From: Allantophomopsis cytisporea
Taxonomy: Eukaryota > Ascomycota > Leotiomycetes > Phacidiales > Phacidiaceae
NCBI GenBank assembly: GCA_024752435.1
Contig: CP103034.1
Coordinates: forward strand, 558,001 to 622,000
Length of the DNA stretch: 64,000 bases
Direction of reading: 5' to 3'
Shown here: piece after piece, positions 58,404 to 64,000 of the stretch
How the letters are laid out: every line of letters begins with the position of its first letter
How positions within the stretch are numbered: the stretch's first letter is position 1
Made by a program: the position numbers and the translations under genes
The notes under the pieces: model-generated
What the model was told of the DNA's origin: nothing
The model's database searches: none
The model's input: only the letters and a program-made list of their open reading frames with translations

Positions 58404-59575
58404 TCAAAGCAATTTCTCAAATTCCTTAGCCGTATCCTTCAAACTATCATGAAAACTTCTAAAGTTGATCCCTATAACCCTCTTCGCTTTCTCATTGATC
58501 GTCCCGGCACTCCCCTCTACATAGTCCACATATCCCTTTCCATAACCCACATACCCCTTCCCAGGCTCACCCGCCGGAATAATGTCCTTCCGCTCAGGGT
58601 AGAGCTCCCTCAAAATATCCGCAGCAGCTTGGTTCGGGCCAGAGCCAGCAGAGGCGATGAAACGCTCGCCATCTGATTCCTTGGGGTGCTCGAAGGCCCA
58701 TACATGCATCTCCGCGACATCGCGCACGTCAACGAAACTGCCTGACCCAATGTTCGGCGGGATTTCCGAGACGGCGCCCGAGAAGATGGCCCAGGTGGGC
58801 TTGAGAGTCTCGTTGAGCTTGTCAGGCGAAGTGACAAGCTGGACTGGCGGACCGATGACCACGGATGGGTTGATAGTGGAGATGGAGAAGGGTGGTTTCT
58901 TTTCATCCCTGAACTTCCAGACGGCTCGCTCTGCTGCCGTCTTGCTGGCGTTGTACAGTGGCCCTGAGGCGGACTTGACGCCGTTTTTGCGGTCTTCCTC
59001 GACTTTGTCCAGGAAGTCGTGCGCAAAGTCGGCCTCTGTTAGCCGGGTGTTTGGCCGGGAGATCGGGTTGGATACCGCCGCTACCGAGGAGGTCACTACC
59101 ACTGATGACAGCTGGGGTCCGGCTTTGAGCGCGGTTTCTAGGAGGGTCAAAGTCCCGTTCAGTGCTGGGTAGATGACACTCTCGTAGTCGTCGAGAGAGA
59201 AGCTTACAGGGGAGGCGGTATGGAGGATTGCGTGGACGCCTAAGGGAGTTTAGTATAGGTCTTTCTCTATCTTCTTTAAGAGTTTATGGTGGCTGGAATA
59301 TCCCATTCTCATGTCATGAAAGTTGAGGGGGACTTACCCTGTGCTGCGGCATCGAAGGCCCCACTCACGGTTATATCTGGCACTTCGAATATCTCAACTC
59401 GCTCTTTGTATGGTCCATAGGCGCCATCCACGAGAGATTGAACGCTTGCTTTGCTGCGAGATGTCCCGCGGAGGTGATAGCCTTTGCTGAGGACCAAAAG
59501 ACCAGTGACGCTGGCAATGTAGCCACTGATTCCCGTGATCAGCACGGTCTTACCGTTGCTTGGTGGGATAGACAT
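58404..59575 (-). CDS. NAD(P)-dependent epimerase/dehydratase-type reductase
   Basis: Extended short-chain dehydrogenase related to dihydroflavonol-4-reductase and yeast Gre2. Two exons (59338-59575 and 58404-59239) give 357 residues. The Rossmann motif is TVLITGISGYIAS near residue 10. The next strand-turn LLVLSKGYHLRGTSRSK suggests NADPH use. The catalytic YNASK motif is in PLYNASKTAAERAVW, and VVVTSSVAAVSN carries the conserved serine. ISTINPSVVIGPP follows the active site. Substrate is likely a small aldehyde or ketone; this is inferred. No pathway neighbours are present. Divergent from AP-2 sigma. Confidence 0.9.
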
Positions 59576-60436
59576 GATTTTTCTGTATCCTATTTAAACT
59601 AGGACTTGAGTGGTAGCAATAGAATTAATTGAATGTTCGATTTTGGGTGATTGTGTGAGCACTCCGTATACGGTTTGTGGGGGAGACGAGATGCTCTTTA
59701 TATATAGTTGTAGCTGCAAGCATCTGCAGGATGATTACTCTTTCCGTTGATAGTAGGTAGGTCTGGAAGGATCGGGTCCACATGTTGTGCTGTCATACCA
59801 CAGCTGAAGTGCGTAGCTAGGACTCGACCTCATGAACGGGGGTATATTCGAAAAGCTTACATTTACAATTGAATGATGAGATAGATGTATGGCTATGTCG
59901 GAAGTGATTATGCAGAGTCGAGCATGCAATATTGTCCGCGGTGCCACATCCCACATACCTTGCCTTACCTTCCTTGTCTAACCTTATCCACAGAACGGCC
60001 ATGATAAGGTAGAGTCAAGTAATCACGTCTTTCGGGGCTTGAATCAAATGATGCAACTGAAGGAAAGGAAACCTTCAGACTCACATTACAAAGCCATACG
60101 AGACTGGATAACCTCGGGTCTCCGATACTCAAGCTGATCGGATACAAAGTATTGCCATATTGTGGATAAGCGGTGAGAATTATTCAACAAATAACTCCAA
60201 ATGAATTGCATCTAGTTAATCGGAGGTCGTCCGATTAATGATCTCACTTCATGCCTGAGCCTCGGCCTGCGATCTGTGGCATTGATAGAAATGATTGCGC
60301 CTCTTTGTCGTGTCGCACACCGTACATCCCCTGCCATGAGGTCGGAGATAGCAGGTGTAGCTTCGCCGACATCGAGCTGGCCTCGGGATATTCACGACCT
60401 CCTGACAGACGATAGCACATAAACGCAGTCGCCAAG
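59576..60436. promoter_or_regulatory. Divergent promoter region, reductase / AP-2 sigma
   Basis: 861 bp between divergent starts. Minus-strand frames at 59735-60147 and 60244-60453 have no features of real proteins. No specific site is claimed. Confidence 0.45.
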
Positions 60437-60981
60437 ATGGTCTTGTCATTCATTCTGATCCAGAATAGACAGTACGCTACTCTGACTCCCCTCTCCCTCT
60501 AATCTACAAGACTGACTTTACGAAGGGGAAAAACACGTCTGGCAAAATGGTATGTACCATACACAGACGATGAGAAGATCAAGGTCAAGGGCGAGGTAAG
60601 TCTTCCTCCCAACCTTCAATTCTGGACGGCATTCTGACGCTCGCCTTACAGGTCCACCGACTCGTAGCACCCCGCGATCAAAAATACCAATCCAATTTCG
60701 TGGAGTTCCGCAACAACAAGATCGTGTATCGGCGGTACGCAGGGCTGTTCTTCTGCGCGTGCGTCGACGCCAACGACAACGAGCTGGCGTATCTCGAAGC
60801 CATTCATTTCTTCGTCGAAGTGCTTGACAGTTTCTTCGGAAATGTGTGCGAGTTAGATCTCGTGTTCAATTTCTACAAGGTCTATGCTATTCTCGATGAG
60901 GTCTTCATGGCTGGCGAGGTCGAGGAGACTAGTAAGCAGGTAGTGTTGACAAGGTTGGAACATTTGGATAAATTGGAATAA
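60437..60981 (+). CDS. APS2: AP-2 complex sigma subunit
   Basis: Small chain of the clathrin adaptor AP-2 at the plasma membrane. Three exons (60437-60471, 60526-60595, 60652-60981) give 144 residues, the family length. The chain starts MVLSFILIQNRQGKTRLAKW and has FRNNKIVYRRYAGLFFCACV, LEAIHFFVEVLDSFFGNVCE and LDLVFNFYKVYAILDEVF, the sigma signature. Ending VLTRLEHLDKLE fits sigma-2. Sigma-1 is excluded by the IQNRQGK and NNKIVYRRY wording. Confidence 0.96.
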
Positions 60982-61294
60982 AGTTGATAGTTTTATAATG
61001 GCCTCAGGGAGGATAATATCGCATTGCATGGCGTTCGGGGGCTATGGATGAGCCAGGGAGTTGGGGGTCATCTTACCATATGATCAGCTATGGCGACTTG
61101 GTAACGGCAATGAAGATATACATATTCATAAGCACAAAGGCGGTGTTACTTTTTGGGGAAGCACGTGAAGTAGCAACTTCTTATAAACACTGACCATGAT
61201 AAAAATTCGAGTATGAGTATGTTTCGAATGCTCTTTCTTATCACCATCCCAATATGAACAAATCAGTCTTCCTTTACAGCGTTCATCATCAGCA

Positions 61295-61780
61295 ATGTCT
61301 TACGCAACCCCATTTACGATGTCATCGACTATGTTCTCAAGAATCCCGAGTCCGCGTCCACGCGTTTTCGAAAAGGTAGGCTACCCAGCGCAAGATCTAC
61401 AAGTACAGTCTGACGGCCAAAGGCACAGAGAACCCGTCGCGCATTGCCTATTTCAAACAACATCGAAGAATATCTGGGTATGCTCAGAGTAGATTTGGAG
61501 AATATTAGGGAGTTTGGGATACGCAAAACTCGCAGGCAGAGTCACCCGTTCGACGTAAATGCTCTTCAACAGGTATGAGTTACTATCGCCTACCTCCGCT
61601 GTTGCAGCAAGCGTTAATTCAACACAGCACTCCAGCGAAGTCTACAAGGTTATCTCATCGGACGCAAGTAAATGGATGGCGTACACGATGGGAACACTTA
61701 TGGCTGTAGTGCTGGGATACTCTTACCAAGGATCGGGAATAAGAGCTGGCATGAGATATTGGTTCGGACTAGATTGGTGA
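61295..61780 (+). CDS. Small single-pass membrane protein, 125 residues, unknown
   Basis: Three exons (61295-61375, 61429-61572, 61628-61780) with clean GTAGGC/CACAG and GTATGA/CACAG boundaries join in phase to 125 residues. The N-terminus is Ser/Arg-rich (MSYATPFTMSSTMFSRIPS). The middle is charged, with NIEEYLGMLRVDLENIREF and RKTRRQSHPFDV. A single hydrophobic segment lies near residues 92-112 (MAYTMGTLMAVVLGYSYQG), and the end is aromatic (RYWFGLDW). It may be a mitochondrial or ER tail-region protein. I recognise no family, and other frames across exon 1 are also open, so experimental support is desirable. Confidence 0.6.
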
Positions 61781-62931
61781 TTAGTTTTTAACTTCCATAA
61801 ACTGGAATAGCGAGCATTCTTTTGTTATCGTGTTCTAACCTTCTACTCGGCGAGTTAATCATTGTCAGAGCTTGCGCTGCAGCCGAGACGTACTACGTTG
61901 CTGCCAGTCAATCGCTGCTTGAATGTGAGGATTTGGCAGTAGCTCAATACCTCGACAGAATCACATAGGTGTCAACGTCAAGGATGAATGTATGAAGTAA
62001 AGAACAAAAGAACAAGAAAAAAAGAAACAGATAAGAAGGGACAAGAACAAAAATGAAAGGAAACTGAAGAAGAAAAGTACCGAGCGATGTTCGAACCAGC
62101 AAAAGATCAATGGATAGGAAAGTGCAGTCTCGTACCACATTGCAGAAAATCCCTTTTGGATTTTACTACTCGTTTACTCTTTGGTGTATTTGATTACCTT
62201 TGCCTATGTTTGGGGGAGGGAATTATGACCGCTGCACCAGTCAGCCATCGGATGTATGTTCGTGGCTTATTTGGGGTTATAGAGTATTCGATGTTGAATG
62301 TAAGAATGCCAAAGGTGAGGTGTGCAAATGGGTGAGGATGGGAACGGTGTGAGCTTTACTGCTTCCGCCTTTGTGAAATCATGACTGGTATTATATGTAT
62401 TTCTGTGAATCATGTGAATTCTGCATTTGGACTGCTGGCGTTATGTTTATTAAGCAAAGGTGTTGCTCAGGTGTTTCTTGGGAGTCTCATCAACCACTTC
62501 ACTTGAAGCCACTATGGTTCTTATCAACAACGTCCACGTGCCGCACTCATCCAACACTTGGATAATGATGCTCCTCAATATTTTAGCAACTATAGTAGAC
62601 TCGTACCGAACACCAAGCGATCTCTTACAGCCTGACTAATTTCTAGTTACTCGTCAACAGCAAGCAAGGCATATGGCAAAATAATCAAAGCCTCAAGAAT
62701 ACCATACATATATTAACTTACGAGCAACAGAAGTCTATTTATCATCATAGGTGCTTTTTACGTACAAATTGATCTGCTATGTGATGCCCGACCTAGAATG
62801 GTTCAAAACACATGAGATTGAAGGGGAAAAGAACGCCTAGTAAAACACTCCCCACGCCGAAAAGGTATCTCAGCCAGCTGACCTCCACGCGTTGCCTGCA
62901 TACTGTATCTCGTTCTCTGTTGAGTGGCTCC
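61781..62931. other. Convergent 3' spacer
   Basis: 1.15 kb separate the stops of the 125-residue gene (plus) and the YIP1-family gene (minus). It holds their 3' UTRs, an A-rich run of GAA/AAG at 61990-62080, and no supported gene. Confidence 0.5.
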
Positions 62932-63897
62932 TCAGCTGATGAAACAAAGCGTACCAAGACCGATATAGAAGACGAAGAGTGGGTAGACAGCAATGCCGAC
63001 TCTGTTTTTGACGACACCAGAGCCACCTAGGATACTGACACCAGCAGCAAGTGACCAGCCGACAAGAACAAGGTAGATCGGAATGCGTGGAATGGTATGA
63101 AGATGAAGAGCCGACAGAAGAGCCGCAATGACGAGTGGGAAGAGCGTATATCCAATGATACAAACGCTCTGCGCGAAGGAGATATTGCCGCCAAGCAACT
63201 TGATCTGGGAAGTAACGACTGCCTCACCAATCCAAACCATAGCAAAGACACCACTGAACACCAAACTCTTCTGCTCCTTCTGCGCATTGAAGCTGAGCAG
63301 CAGACTCAAAGCCAAGCAGAACACCAACGGGCCCCACAAATCCCAGTCACGCAGACCCTCGCTCATATTACCCTGGCCAAGCACCGCATCGGCATCCAGA
63401 GCTCGCCCCGCCAATCCCCTGATCTCCTCACGCGCACCCGCCAATCCACCCGCTCGGAAGCCCTCGTATGCGCTCCGTAGCGATGGGCTATTGTCGATCA
63501 TAGATCCCCCGAATAGGTACTTCGGGTACAGCACTTCCCGCATCTTGCTCCAGATCGCGAGCAGATCCCGTCGTAGCGTCTCCCATACGCTCTCGTCAAT
63601 CGTGTTGCCACTTGCTCGCCGGTCTTCGCCGGGAATACGCGATGTAAGATAGTTCTCGTTTAGTGGGCGTGAGGAGGAGCCTGAGGAGATGTTGCCTGTT
63701 AGAGGAGCGGTGGAGGAGTGTGTGTTGTGGTGAGTGAGAGGATCATCGAGGTCATTGAGATCAGCTGTGAGTTGTTAGTATCGTCGGTTTTCCACACTTA
63801 TGGTAGATTGCGCACCATCGTCAGGGTCTATAAGGTCGTCGTCTTCAATGCTGGGATTGTTGTAGTGCTCGTAGGGGTTTGCGGAGGAGGATGCCAT
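62932..63897 (-). CDS. YIP4: YIP1-family Golgi membrane protein, Yip4/YIPF6 type
   Basis: Interacts with Ypt/Rab GTPases in ER-Golgi traffic. Two exons (63816-63897 and 62932-63764) give 304 residues. The N-terminal about 100 residues are polar and acidic (MASSSANPYEHYNNP, DDDLIDPDDADLND), then MREVLYPKYLFGG. The Yip1 domain holds the family motif GLRDWDLWGPLVFCLALSLL, followed by about four more hydrophobic segments to IYLVLVGWSLAAG and VYPLFVFYIGLGTLCFIS. ATG at 63897 is the first in the frame. The DWDLWGPL motif supports Yip4/YIPF6 over other Yip1 members. Confidence 0.9.
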
Positions 63898-64000
63898 TGC
63901 TACAATAAGAATCCCAGGGCGGGGACAAGGAGTTTGATTTGAGCTATTGATTAAAATCCGAAGCTGAGGTCGATGATGACAGTCGATGTATTCAGAAAGT

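Noticed and set aside
61283..61492. Alternative frames across exon 1-2 of the 125-residue gene (FIISNVLRNPIYDV and IYKYSLTAKGTENPS)
   Set aside because: Both look coding-like but cannot be joined: they are in different frames with only about 20 nt between, too short for an intron. The three-exon model uses standard splice sites and stays open.
33905..63897. Membrane-traffic gene cluster (IST1, BRO1, AP-2 sigma, YIP4)
   Set aside because: The genes are 4-30 kb apart, on both strands, and separated by regulators, chaperones and SAGA genes. This is better explained by chance among housekeeping genes.

Overview
This is a gene-dense stretch of a filamentous ascomycete nuclear genome (Pezizomycotina). 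The evidence is many short introns (mostly 40-200 nt) with GT...AG ends, the fungal-type regulators (two Zn2Cys6 and one C2H2 factor carrying the fungal-specific regulatory domain), and housekeeping proteins of clear fungal type. Leotiomycetes (Helotiales, Botrytis/Sclerotinia relatives) is my best guess from overall feel; that placement is inference. There is no sign of plasmid, phage, CRISPR or an intact transposon.

Layout. 0-5.7 kb: a possible gene edge, proteasome alpha5, gamma-tubulin complex GCP2, and mitochondrial AIM41. 5.7-12.9 kb: an empty stretch holding an imperfect direct repeat, then methylenetetrahydrofolate reductase (MET13) and the ribosome-assembly GTPase NOG1. 12.9-14.8 kb: URA5 and a GNAT acetyltransferase. 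14.8-17.7 kb: a microsatellite-rich leader in front of DDI1. 17.7-21.0 kb: DDI1 and the rRNA methyltransferase RRP8. 21.0-25.3 kb: 4.2 kb of repeat-rich noncoding DNA ahead of a 1036-residue Zn2Cys6 regulator. 29.6-33.3 kb: a 1206-residue FUSC/DUF2421 membrane protein. 33.5-34.9 kb: a possible 79-residue protein and IST1. 35.2-38.8 kb: a C2H2 plus fungal-domain regulator. 38.8-43.4 kb: mostly noncoding, with microsatellites, ambiguous ORF pieces and an AT-rich tract. 43.4-49.3 kb: mitochondrial DnaJ (MDJ1) and BRO1. 50.1-55.4 kb: a second Zn2Cys6 regulator, DAP1 and SPT3. 56.8-64 kb: a double zinc-knuckle protein, an SDR/epimerase-type reductase, AP-2 sigma, a new 125-residue one-TM protein, and a YIP1-family Golgi protein.

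The genes are ordinary for a conserved fungal chromosome arm and do not form a pathway. BRO1, IST1, AP-2 sigma and the YIP1 protein all act in membrane traffic, but are spread over 30 kb with unrelated genes between. Exon structures were joined by hand and checked for reading phase; the spliced lengths given are multiples of three.

The most interesting observation is DDI1. Its AUG is split by an intron, so the start codon exists only after splicing, while the unspliced RNA carries AUG immediately followed by UAA. Other leads are two small genes (125 and 79 residues), a 13-nt and a 31-nt microexon, a leader ORF that overlaps the C2H2 regulator's start by ATGA, and purine/pyrimidine tracts placed as inverted partners in the DDI1 leader.
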